DNA of 64,000 nt from Glaciecola amylolytica (GTDB lineage: Bacteria > Bacteroidota > Bacteroidia > Flavobacteriales_D > Crocinitomicaceae). The notes under the pieces are model-generated. The model worked only from the letters and a program-made list of their open reading frames with translations, was not told the DNA's origin and searched no databases. Location of the stretch: assembly GCA_003856375.1 (NCBI GenBank), contig CP034120.1, positions 2,418,001 to 2,482,000 on the forward strand, read 5' to 3'. The position numbers and the translations under genes are program-made. This document shows positions 8,653 through 15,620 of this stretch, piece by piece; the first letter of the stretch is position 1; every line of letters starts with the position of its first letter.

Positions 8653-8736
8653 ATCTTCCTTCTAAGATACGAGAAAATCCACTATTTTTAGTTTGTCTGA
8701 AATTGAATTCAAGTGTGATAACGGGTTCAATGAAAA

Positions 8737-8787
8737 TATCCGTTGCATAACCGTTAAAAACCTTTAGAGGTGCATTATCAGTGAGTT
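8737..8787 (+). repeat. Dispersed intergenic repeat, copy B
   Basis: Shares TATCCGTTGC-TAACCGTTAAAAAC, TTAGAGGT and TATCA-TG-GTT with copy C 189 bp further on, and with copy A in inverted orientation at 4921-4972. Confidence 0.75.
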
Positions 8788-8925
8788 TTGGGAAATCAGC
8801 TGGATTCCCGGATGAACCCATCCCTATTAAACAGATAAATAGATATCTATCTGTTTACCCAGCGGTAGTAAGGCATGGAGGGAAAATGAGAAGATAAAAA
8901 TTGTATTTCCCACACTCTCTTATAT

Positions 8926-8978
8926 TTATCCGTTGCGTAACCGTTAAAAACACTTAGAGGTCCGGTATCACTGGGTTC
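8926..8978 (+). repeat. Dispersed intergenic repeat, copy C
   Basis: Same order of blocks as copy B: TTATCCGTTGC, TAACCGTTAAAAAC, TTAGAGGTC and GGTATCACTGGGTT. Similarity to B continues weakly for about 20 bp downstream. Confidence 0.75.
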
Positions 8979-8999
8979 TAAGAAAATTACCTGAACCAG

Positions 9000-9036
9000 T
9001 CAAAAACAAAAGCCCCAACGAAAAATGCCGGGGCTC
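9000..9036 (-). terminator. Terminator of the gene at 9061-10062
   Basis: On the minus strand, AGCCCC (9035-9030) pairs with GGGGCT (9016-9011) around a loop, followed by a T-rich run TTTTGTTTTTG (9011-9001). It lies 25 bp after the stop codon of the T9SS cargo gene. Confidence 0.75.
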
Positions 9037-9060
9037 AATATCTTTTAGTATTTGATTTTC

Positions 9061-10062
9061 TCAATTAATAACTACAAACGGAATCCGGAGGTTCGATGCG
9101 TTATTCTCTGGTTTCAGGAACAAATAATACGTTCCGGAAGTGAAAATGTCCATTGGAAATTCAAACACGTCTTTTCCCTGATCAAAGGTTTGTTTTTCAG
9201 AAAAAAGAACCCGTCCGGTCGGATCAACAACCGTAAGTTCTACTCTCCATTCCTTCTTTACCCATCCTTTCAGTTTCAACCCGTTGGACTGACTGGCAGG
9301 ATTCGGAAACAACACAAAAATCTCTTCGAGGGAAGCAGGTGTTTTCAAACTCAAAAGAACAATATTGGAATAAGAAGCCATTCCATCAAAATCAACTTGT
9401 CTGAAACGATAGTATTGGCCCTGAGAAGATAGATTCGAATCAAAAAATTCGTATTCCAAGGTAGAAGTGGAACTTCCTGCTCCGTCAATCCAACCAATCG
9501 TTTCCCATGTCTGGCCATCAGCAGCTCTTTGAATTTCAAATCCTGAGTTGTTGCGTTCCGAATACGTTTGCCAATACAATCTTCCTCTGCTGTTTTCATC
9601 TACTTCACCAAACAAAGGAGAAGCTTCAACCCCAAGAGCAATGATTGCACATTGATTCAGATTATCAGAAGAATAAGCCCTGACAGAATGGCCACTTCCT
9701 CCGTTAACCGATTCAGTAAACAAAAAACAGGTCGAATTCGGGTTTACATAATGCGTATTATTCTGGCCGGAGAACTCTCCACCGATAAACATATTACAGT
9801 TTCCTCCGCTTGGGTTGTGCAAGGCGTTATAACCCGAGCTTGAGTCTCCGAAAAACATCCCACAGTTGCCACCGCTCGGGTTGTGCAGTGCTGTATAACC
9901 GGAATTTGAATTTCCGTAAAAAGAGCTGCAAATCGAATTCGGAAAATTTAAGGTATCATACCCGCTTCCCTGCCCACCCTCGAATTGTGCAAAAGAGTAG
10001 AAAAGGTTTAACAGGAACAATACGCTCACGAATACCGTTCGTAAGAAAAATGATATACCCAT
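9061..10062 (-). CDS. T9SS type A sorted secreted protein with short GG-rich repeats
   Basis: This 333-residue protein has a Sec signal ending YSFAQ (about residue 26). Residues 28-125 hold three to four imperfect units built on SGYxALHNPSGGNCxMFxG, a low-complexity pattern seen at the start of other Bacteroidota surface proteins. A central region about 150-240 (RLYWQTYSERNNSGFEIQRA, then QYYRFRQVDFDG) is the common strand-rich domain preceding sorting tags. The last 80 residues start at FVLFPNPAS and fit the T9SS type A sorting domain, so the protein should be exported and anchored or released at the cell surface. The gene begins 23 bp after the FGE-like gene and is probably co-transcribed with it. 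Function is unknown. Confidence 0.85.
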   Translation of the reverse strand: MGISFFLRTVFVSVLFLLNLFYSFAQFEGGQGSGYDTLNFPNSICSSFYGNSNSGYTALHNPSGGNCGMFFGDSSSGYNALHNPSGGNCNMFIGGEFSGQNNTHYVNPNSTCFLFTESVNGGSGHSVRAYSSDNLNQCAIIALGVEASPLFGEVDENSRGRLYWQTYSERNNSGFEIQRAADGQTWETIGWIDGAGSSTSTLEYEFFDSNLSSQGQYYRFRQVDFDGMASYSNIVLLSLKTPASLEEIFVLFPNPASQSNGLKLKGWVKKEWRVELTVVDPTGRVLFSEKQTFDQGKDVFEFPMDIFTSGTYYLFLKPENNASNLRIPFVVIN

Positions 10063-10085
10063 CTTATTTCAGACTAAAGGTTCTT

Positions 10086-11504
10086 CTAGCGCACTCCACG
10101 TCCACCGTAATAATTTACTCTTGTTGAAGGCATCGCATTACTTTGCGTCCTATCGGAAATTCTGAGAGTCGTTTCGCCCTGAGCCCAGCTTCCACCTCGC
10201 ATACAAGCTCCGGTTGTACCCGCAGCTGCCGAAGGCCAATTGGCTACGTTTGCAAAACCGGGATTGGGTGAAAGTGAAATTTCTCCGTCTCCTAAAACTC
10301 CTGTAAATCCAGCCCCCGTACCATCAATACTGTTAACGGTTGATTCTAAAATATTTCCGCTCAGCTCCATCACGCCATAATATCCGGCTCCTGCCTCAAA
10401 ACGGTTTGTTCCGGGTTTAGCAGCAAAACCGCAGCGAATTGGACCCAAAACAGATGTGTTTCCGTAATTTGCCAGACCACTGCCCGCCGTAATCGGAGAA
10501 GAACTGTTCTCTGTAGCAGTTCCGTCTGCCGCCAAAGCATTTGCATCCGTTATCAAACTTGTACCCCAGGCAAATTCTCCTGCCACCGGTACAACCGGTC
10601 CTCTGGCAATTTTCTCAAATTCCAATTCTGTCATTGGTCTTAATGCCGACCAATCTAAATAAGATAACAAATCATACCAGCTCAAATGAGACATGGCCCG
10701 ATGCGGAACTGTTGCAACAAGTACCGGCCAGGTTCCTGAAATAGACAATCTGCTTACAACACCTGTAATTTGTCTTGCAGCACCCTGATCGGCTAGCAAA
10801 GTATTTACAAAATCCACATATTGTCCCTGGGAAATTTCGTATTTCATACAGTAGATTTCCTTAAATCCTTTCGGATAAGCCGCCGGTAATGCAACCGGGT
10901 AATAAGCCGCATTTGAAGCCGCATATAAGTTCGTTCCACCCGTACCAACTGCTATCGCTCCTTCTGAAGCTACGAGATACGGATTACTGGTTGCTCCTGT
11001 TTTATAGAAACCGGTAGAAATACCATCTCCCAGATTGAATGATCCTGAAGGGATTTGAACCATTTCGATTCCAAACACCTTAAAATCATACTGTCCGGCT
11101 GTCACTCCCTGCATACGCAGTGAAACCGTAACGCCCGAAATATTTCCTGCCCCGGCACTGCTTCTGCGTACAAAAACTCCTTTTGTGACCGCGGCATTAT
11201 CTCTTCCGTCAATATAGATTTCCAAGGGAGAGGAAGTTGAATGGTTCCCCGGTGCAAGGCTCAGATTTACGTGCGACCACTGAAGTGAAGCACAATCTCT
11301 CTTTTTAATGAAAAGCCATACAGCATCATGGTTGTAAGGCGCATTGTTTGTTCTCCAGCTGTTTTCCCAGCTGACTTTAAAAGTTAATGTCGAATCATTT
11401 GCGAGTGTTACATCACTGATGATCAAATTGTTCGAATAAGAAACGTTGATAATCCCCAGGGTAAAGAGCATACCCAGGGTAATAGTAATAAGTGTTGACT
11501 TCAT
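10086..11504 (-). CDS. Secreted SUMF1/FGE-sulfatase-fold protein, catalytically unlikely
   Basis: This 472-residue protein has a Sec signal (about 1-24). An N-terminal strand-rich region follows (about 25-150), typical of Bacteroidota SUMF1-type proteins (VSWENSWRTNNAPYNHDAVW). A SUMF1/FGE domain spans about 150-472: MVQIPSGSFNLGDG, YCMKYEISQGQYVDFVN, LRPMTELEFEKIARG and the final CMRGGSW...ISDR block. True formylglycine-generating enzymes carry two catalytic cysteines shortly after RGGS; here that stretch (RGGSWAQGETTLRISDR) has none, so sulfatase activation is unlikely. The fold may serve binding instead. It is first in a two-gene unit with the T9SS cargo at 9061. Confidence 0.85.
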   Translation of the reverse strand: MKSTLITITLGMLFTLGIINVSYSNNLIISDVTLANDSTLTFKVSWENSWRTNNAPYNHDAVWLFIKKRDCASLQWSHVNLSLAPGNHSTSSPLEIYIDGRDNAAVTKGVFVRRSSAGAGNISGVTVSLRMQGVTAGQYDFKVFGIEMVQIPSGSFNLGDGISTGFYKTGATSNPYLVASEGAIAVGTGGTNLYAASNAAYYPVALPAAYPKGFKEIYCMKYEISQGQYVDFVNTLLADQGAARQITGVVSRLSISGTWPVLVATVPHRAMSHLSWYDLLSYLDWSALRPMTELEFEKIARGPVVPVAGEFAWGTSLITDANALAADGTATENSSSPITAGSGLANYGNTSVLGPIRCGFAAKPGTNRFEAGAGYYGVMELSGNILESTVNSIDGTGAGFTGVLGDGEISLSPNPGFANVANWPSAAAGTTGACMRGGSWAQGETTLRISDRTQSNAMPSTRVNYYGGRGVR

Positions 11505-11918
11505 ACTTGAGAGTAAGTTGGTAATGTTGTTGTATTAAGGCCAAATATAGAACAATTAAGAAAACGTTAAATGGATTCGGGTCGTCCCAAGCGCCGTGCT
11601 GCCCTAAAACAGGGCATTTACCAAATACTATAGATTTTAAAATCAATCACTTAAAAATCATTTTAAGGAAACTTTTAACTATTGATACAACAATGTTAAA
11701 ATTCAGGAAGAGTTTCCGGACAGCAGAAACGGGGTTCATTTCGATCTCTTTCAGATCATTTTCCAACTCTTTTAAACCTTGCAAAACAACCTATTATCTA
11801 TCTGGAAGACTTCCTCTTCGGGCAACATTTTCCGATATTATTCTCTTAACAAAGATTGTTTCTTTTTTATTCCAAATAAGCGTAAATTAGATCAGGTAAC
11901 CCATTCAATTCTACGATC
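11505..11918. other. Intergenic region between divergent genes
   Basis: 414 bp. It holds the minus-strand promoter at 11542-11549 and a small hairpin at 11600-11616 (TGCCCT-AAAAC-AGGGCA). A 65-codon plus-strand open frame at 11693-11890 has no recognisable features and is not called. The promoter of the gene at 11919 is unclear. Confidence 0.45.
11542..11549 (-). promoter_or_regulatory. -7 box for the FGE-like/T9SS cargo unit
   Basis: TATATTTG on the minus strand, about 38 bp before the start codon at 11504, matches TAnnTTTG. The -33 element is weak: an ATTT lies 19 nt upstream. Confidence 0.5.
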
Positions 11919-12398
11919 ATGAAAAAAAGTATTTCCATATTCGATTCACACGCAGAAGCGCTCAAGGCTTTGGAAGAATTACGTGAAAGCGGCGTAAACA
12001 TGTCGAAAGTCTCATTGGTTGGCCGCGCAGAAGTGATCGATGATCATGTCCACATTCAGTCCAATAAAGCATTGGCAGCAGCTCCTGTTGCGATCGGTTC
12101 GGTACTCGGAACCACTTTGGGAGTTTTGACCGGTGTTGGGCTTTTTGCCATTCCCGGATTGGGACTTTTATTCGGTGCAGGAGCTGTTGTGGGCGCATTT
12201 GCAGGCTTTCAACTCGGTGTTGTAACAGGTGGAATCACTTCAATTTTGGTAGATCTGGGTGTAAAAGAAGATCATGTTGCGTATGAGCAGCATCTGAAAG
12301 AAGGACGTTTTCTCTTATTCTATGACGGAAGCGACGAAGAGATCGAGCATGTAGAACGCATTATCGAAGGAAAACATCTGGGAATTGCCCGGCATTGA
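11919..12398 (+). CDS. General-stress-protein 17M/YflT-like protein with glycine zipper
   Basis: This 159-residue protein begins with a ferredoxin-like unit (SISIFDSHAEALKALEELRESGVNMSKVSLVG) matching the N-terminus of the YflT/general stress protein 17M family. The middle (about residues 52-110) is a Gly/Ala-rich hydrophobic hairpin (GSVLGTTLGVLTGVGLFAIPGLGLLFGAGAVV, continuing to GAFAGFQLGVVTGG). The C-terminal part (VAYEQHLKEGRFLLFYDGSD) repeats the ferredoxin-like pattern. Such proteins are usually stress-induced and membrane-associated, with no known biochemical activity. No signal peptide. It is a single gene, converging on the GNAT gene at 12493. Confidence 0.8.
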   Translation: MKKSISIFDSHAEALKALEELRESGVNMSKVSLVGRAEVIDDHVHIQSNKALAAAPVAIGSVLGTTLGVLTGVGLFAIPGLGLLFGAGAVVGAFAGFQLGVVTGGITSILVDLGVKEDHVAYEQHLKEGRFLLFYDGSDEEIEHVERIIEGKHLGIARH

Positions 12399-12451
12399 AT
12401 CTAAAAGTTTAAACGGGGTTTGCTTCTATGTCAAACGATCAATTTTTGCTG

Positions 12452-12484
12452 TATCTACCAACAAGTTGGCGCTTTTTTAGATCG
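12452..12484 (+). terminator. Possible terminator after the YflT-like gene
   Basis: CCAAC-AA-GTTGG at 12458-12469 followed by a T6 run at 12473-12478, with outer ATCTA/TAGAT arms. The stem is short, so this is tentative. Confidence 0.45.
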
Positions 12485-12492
12485 TCGTAAAT

Positions 12493-13026
12493 CTAGAGTT
12501 TCTTAATCAGATGGATGTCTTCGGGTTCTTTTGTAAAAAGATCCTGCTCCACAACGTTTGTTATTTTGCCTCCGTTATTGGTATAAAATGAAACGGCAGA
12601 TTTTGTTTCGGTAGACGAGATATACAAGTAACTTGCTCCTTTTTCTTTCGCGACTTTACTTAGCTCATCTAAAATAGTTGTTGCGATACCTTGACGGCGA
12701 TAAGCTCTTGAAACATACATCAGGTCAGTTTGCAACATATCCTGATGCTCGCCTCTGCGTTGATGTGCGAGCACTCCAAAACCAACCAGTGTATTTCCGT
12801 CGAATGCTCCTAACGCCACTCCTTCATGCTTCAATTCGAACAAAAACCTGGATTCGATTTCCGCCAATGTCTCCGCATCCCAATTCTCACATTCATAATC
12901 AACTTTAGAATCGATCAGTTCTCCTTCCTGCACTTCATACACCGAATCGATATATTCTGAACGATCGATCTCCCGCAGTTTACTGACCTGATCCTGCGTC
13001 ATAAATTGATAACTGATTCTGTTCAT
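12493..13026 (-). CDS. GNAT family N-acetyltransferase
   Basis: This 177-residue protein has the GNAT core. A substrate side comes first (residues 1-75), then strand 4 (TLVGFGVLAHQRR and DLMYVSRAYRRQGIATTILDEL) with the acetyl-CoA pyrophosphate loop RRQGIA. The C-terminal pair YLYISSTETKSAVSFYTNNGG is also typical of the fold. It transfers an acetyl group to an unidentified amine. It is cytoplasmic and stands alone; its stop faces the terminator of the stress protein gene. The start ATG at 13026 is the only good candidate. Confidence 0.88.
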   Translation of the reverse strand: MNRISYQFMTQDQVSKLREIDRSEYIDSVYEVQEGELIDSKVDYECENWDAETLAEIESRFLFELKHEGVALGAFDGNTLVGFGVLAHQRRGEHQDMLQTDLMYVSRAYRRQGIATTILDELSKVAKEKGASYLYISSTETKSAVSFYTNNGGKITNVVEQDLFTKEPEDIHLIKKL

Positions 13027-13222
13027 TTTCGGGTAATTGATTGTAATCTATTGATGTTTGTTTCGTCCTATTTTTGAGCAATTTACTGAAAGACTACCGA
13101 TTTACTCTTTTACCCGCTTATTTTTTGTTTTGAGATCGCGTTGATTTCTCCGGAATCGCTCATTTTATCTTCATCCGGGGAGAAAAATCCACACTCTTTT
13201 ATAGGGCTTCCTTCAATTGAAG

Positions 13223-13230
13223 TATCTTTG
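13223..13230 (+). promoter_or_regulatory. -7 box of the HD-domain gene
   Basis: TATCTTTG matches TAnnTTTG; a run of four T at 13197-13200 could be a weak -33. It falls inside the open upstream extension of the HD gene and therefore favours the ATG at 13256. Confidence 0.55.
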
Positions 13231-13255
13231 TATCAACGTAAAATTCTTACAGACG

Positions 13256-13849
13256 ATGACTCCTGAAAATCTATTGAAGCAAATCAATTTTATTAAGGAA
13301 ATTGATAAAGTCAAATACATTCAGCGCAAAACAAAATTGTTCAATAGTGACAGAAATGAAAATGATGCGGAACACAGCTGGCATCTGGCATTAATGGCTC
13401 TTGTACTGGCAGAACATTCCAATGAATCCGTTGATATTCTGAAAGTGATCAAAATGGTTCTGATCCACGATATCGTTGAAATTGATGCCGGTGATACTTT
13501 CATTTATGACACTCAAAAGAATCATTCCAACACAGAGGAGGAACGGTTGGCAGCAAAACGCATTTTCGGGCTTCTTCCCAGCGAACAGGCAGACGAATTG
13601 ATCTCCATATGGGAAGAATTTGAAGCCGGTGTAACAAACGAGGCCAAATTTGCAAGATCCATGGACAGATTGGAGCCATTACTGCAAAACACTTCCAACA
13701 ATGGCGGAACCTGGAAAGAATTTGATGTAAGCTTTGAAAAAGTTCATCAAAAAAAGAGCGTCATCAAAGAGGGTTCAGATACCATTTGGAATTTTGCGGA
13801 ACAACTGCTTGATGAAAGCGTGGAGAAAGGGATTTTAAAGAAGGATTAA
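13256..13849 (+). CDS. HD-domain phosphohydrolase (HDDC2/YfbR-like 5'-nucleotidase)
   Basis: From the ATG at 13256 the protein has 197 residues. Metal-binding HD residues are visible in DAEHSWHLALMALVLAEHS and in the following MVLIHDIVEIDAGDTF. The last His of the set is replaced by an acidic region typical of the HD_3 group (FARSMDRLEPLLQN). HDDC2/YfbR proteins remove phosphate from deoxynucleoside 5'-monophosphates using a divalent metal; this is the best functional guess. The frame is open for 13 codons upstream to 13217, but a -7 promoter box sits there, so the shorter form is chosen. It is monocistronic. Confidence 0.87.
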   Translation: MTPENLLKQINFIKEIDKVKYIQRKTKLFNSDRNENDAEHSWHLALMALVLAEHSNESVDILKVIKMVLIHDIVEIDAGDTFIYDTQKNHSNTEEERLAAKRIFGLLPSEQADELISIWEEFEAGVTNEAKFARSMDRLEPLLQNTSNNGGTWKEFDVSFEKVHQKKSVIKEGSDTIWNFAEQLLDESVEKGILKKD

Positions 13850-13898
13850 AAACGGGCTTGAGAGGTTCTATCAGTTTCGGACACTTAAAGTCACGGAA

Positions 13899-14123
13899 TC
13901 ATACCTCATCGGGTTCATTATGAGCTTCCAACCCATATTTTATTGCCGCTTTAAAGATTTTACCATTGATGTTTTTTAGCGTTTTGAACTTTTTACCATC
14001 ATTGAACCATAATCTGCCTTCCTGAGACAATTGAAGAATCATCCGGTGCAACTCTTGTATTTCACTGCGTTTTGGTTCCGGTTGAGCGGCAATATACTCT
14101 TTGATTTGTTCTTCTATGCTCAT
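13899..14123 (-). pseudogene. DUF1801-type protein with apparent internal deletion
   Basis: The 74-residue frame starts like full-length Bacteroidota DUF1801 proteins (EEQIKEYIAAQPEPKRSEIQ, then ELHRMILQLS and LWFNDGK). It ends like their C-terminus (KFKTLKNINGKIFKAAIKYGLE). Full-length members are about 140 residues, and the middle part, including the usual NPxxGYG region, is missing in frame between residues about 43 and 45. This is best explained by an internal deletion of roughly 65-70 codons, leaving a short product that may not fold. DUF1801 proteins include the YdhG/frataxin-like group, function poorly known. The comparison rests on remembered family sequence, so a database alignment is needed. 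Confidence 0.55.
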
Positions 14124-14194
14124 AATAAAATAGATTTTTTACTACGCTATTGGTTCAATCATAGACAATAATCCTGAAAAGCAAAAGTACGTTT

Positions 14195-15259
14195 TCAGAT
14201 ACCAGAAACAGCTGTGAATTTCTCTCCGTCGTACTTATACAATCCGGTTTTCGTCCCGAACCAGAAATTTCCGGATGCATCTTCCAAAATAAACCAAACC
14301 AATTGGTTGCGCAGCTCTTCGTTAAAGGGGAAATCCGTGAATGATTTTCCGTCATACAGTTTGATTTCCGTCCGATTGCTGCCCAGCCAAAGCTTTCCTT
14401 GTTGATCTTCCAGAAAAAAGGAAGTGAAGCCATTTCCTTCGTCCGTCAGCGTACTGAACATACTTCCATCATACTTGCGCGCACTGCCGCGTGTAAAGCT
14501 CATCCAGAGGTTTCTATTCCGATCCTGGATAATGGAAAAGAAATGATCAATTTTTCCTATGTCTGCCGGAGCAAACTCTGAGAATGCGCCTGCATGATAA
14601 CAGCACAAACCTCCACCCCTTGTACCGAACAGAAGATTTCCGTTTCTGTCCTCCACAATGCTTTGAACACAATTATTACAAAGGCCATCCTTCTCCGTAT
14701 AGCTGGTGACGGACTTCCCGTCGTAACGATAAACACCGCTGCCTTGTGTCCCGAACCAGAGAACGCCGGCTGTATCCTGAAAAATAGTCAGTACAGATCT
14801 CGTTGAAAGGTCAGCACCTGCATATTCGATAAACTTGGAATCAGCTTCCGGAAGAGAGAAAGACAGAAATTCCTTTCCGTCATAGCGAAGTACGCCGCCC
14901 TGCGTGCCAAACCACATAATCCCTGCTCGATCTTCAAACAGGCAATAAACCCTGTTCAGGTAAGCATTTTTAGTATCGACCGCCAAAAGTTCTGTCATCG
15001 CCTGCTGATAAACGGTGAAAGAGCTTCCATTGTAACGAAAAATCCCATCCCACGAACCGAACCACAAATTACCCTTATGGTCTCTCAAACCGCATCGTAC
15101 CGAGCTCCCGGGACCTAAAGCACTGGTTTTGCTGACCACCGCAATGGTATCTCGAAACAGGTTTCTCTGCTGACCATAACAAGACAAGCTGCCCAACAGC
15201 AGAAATACGAACGGTGTTTGCCGAATGAATTTATAGTACCGATCGAAAAGTAAGATCAT
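14195..15259 (-). CDS. Exported two-component-regulator-type beta-propeller protein
   Basis: This 354-residue protein has an N-terminal signal (FVFLLLGSLSC), possibly a lipoprotein with Cys27. Seven repeats of the Reg_prop type follow, each about 45 residues and centred on G-x-LWFGTxGG-x-YRYDG: for example GNLWFGSWDGIFRYNG, GIMWFGTQGGVLRYDG, GVLWFGTQGSGVYRYDG and GNFWFGTKTGLYKYDG. This is the sensor propeller of hybrid two-component proteins, but there is no membrane segment, kinase or DNA-binding part afterwards. It is therefore a free or lipid-anchored propeller, perhaps a ligand-binding or cell-surface protein. Its upstream region is homologous to that of the neighbouring gene at 15621-17489. 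Confidence 0.85.
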   Translation of the reverse strand: MILLFDRYYKFIRQTPFVFLLLGSLSCYGQQRNLFRDTIAVVSKTSALGPGSSVRCGLRDHKGNLWFGSWDGIFRYNGSSFTVYQQAMTELLAVDTKNAYLNRVYCLFEDRAGIMWFGTQGGVLRYDGKEFLSFSLPEADSKFIEYAGADLSTRSVLTIFQDTAGVLWFGTQGSGVYRYDGKSVTSYTEKDGLCNNCVQSIVEDRNGNLLFGTRGGGLCCYHAGAFSEFAPADIGKIDHFFSIIQDRNRNLWMSFTRGSARKYDGSMFSTLTDEGNGFTSFFLEDQQGKLWLGSNRTEIKLYDGKSFTDFPFNEELRNQLVWFILEDASGNFWFGTKTGLYKYDGEKFTAVSGI

Positions 15260-15322
15260 TGCATACTGATATTTGTGTTGAAGTTTTTAAAAATTCGTTT
15301 TGCGAATGGCTGCGTTCTCAAC

Positions 15323-15485
15323 TCAATAGTACATAATAATCCTGAAGAACACAGAAAAGTTCCTGAAAAGGAATTTGAGTCTGACATCAGGATTCAAACC
15401 GCTTTGAATAGTTGAAAAACAGAATAAAATCAATGATTTCAGGAAGGATTAGAGTTATCCTCCTCCTTAGTCCCCCTCCAAAGGG
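15323..15485 (-). repeat. Duplicated upstream region, copy 1
   Basis: Shares with 17610-17776, in the same order, TCAATAGTACA-AATAAT, GATT-AACCGCTTT-AAT-TTGA, then GATTAG-GTTATCCTC and CCTTAG-CC-CTCCAAAG. On the minus strand TACTATTG (15331-15324) is a TAnnTTTG-like -7 box with CTG 20 nt upstream, 65 bp before the propeller gene. Confidence 0.7.
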
Positions 15486-15552
15486 GGAAACAAATACCGG
15501 GTTCATTTTGTTGTGAACCTATTGGAACAAAGTTCGAAACAAAACACAGGTG

Positions 15553-15576
15553 AAAAAGTCCCGTAAAGGGACTTTT
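15553..15576 (-). terminator. Terminator of the gene at 15621-17489
   Basis: AAAAGTCCC/GGGACTTTT forms a 9-bp stem (15554-15562 with 15568-15576) around GTAAA. Read on the minus strand it ends in a T5 run, 45 bp after the stop codon. Confidence 0.75.
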
Positions 15577-15620
15577 CATTTTTATTGACAGACGATCATT
15601 TTTTGTTTAGTTCTCTTTTT

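Larger units (their letters stand above)
8653..9060. other. Intergenic region with repeat copies B and C and a terminator
   Basis: 408 bp without a convincing gene. It holds two direct copies of a dispersed repeat (8737-8787 and 8926-8978) and the minus-strand terminator at 9000-9036. A 65-codon open frame over copy B is not supported by composition. Confidence 0.6.
15260..15620. other. Intergenic region: duplicated upstream block and terminator
   Basis: 361 bp. It holds copy 1 of an imperfect direct repeat (15323-15485) whose second copy lies before the next upstream gene at 17610-17776, and the terminator of the 15621 gene at 15553-15576. Confidence 0.6.

Noticed and set aside
10086-11504. 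Active formylglycine-generating enzyme
   Set aside because: No cysteine in the segment after RGGS, so the catalytic pair is missing.
11693-11890. 65-codon plus-strand frame upstream of the stress protein
   Set aside because: Composition is not protein-like and it has no promoter; likely chance.
14195-15259. Hybrid two-component sensor
   Set aside because: Only the propeller is present; no membrane helix, kinase or DNA-binding domain follows before the stop.
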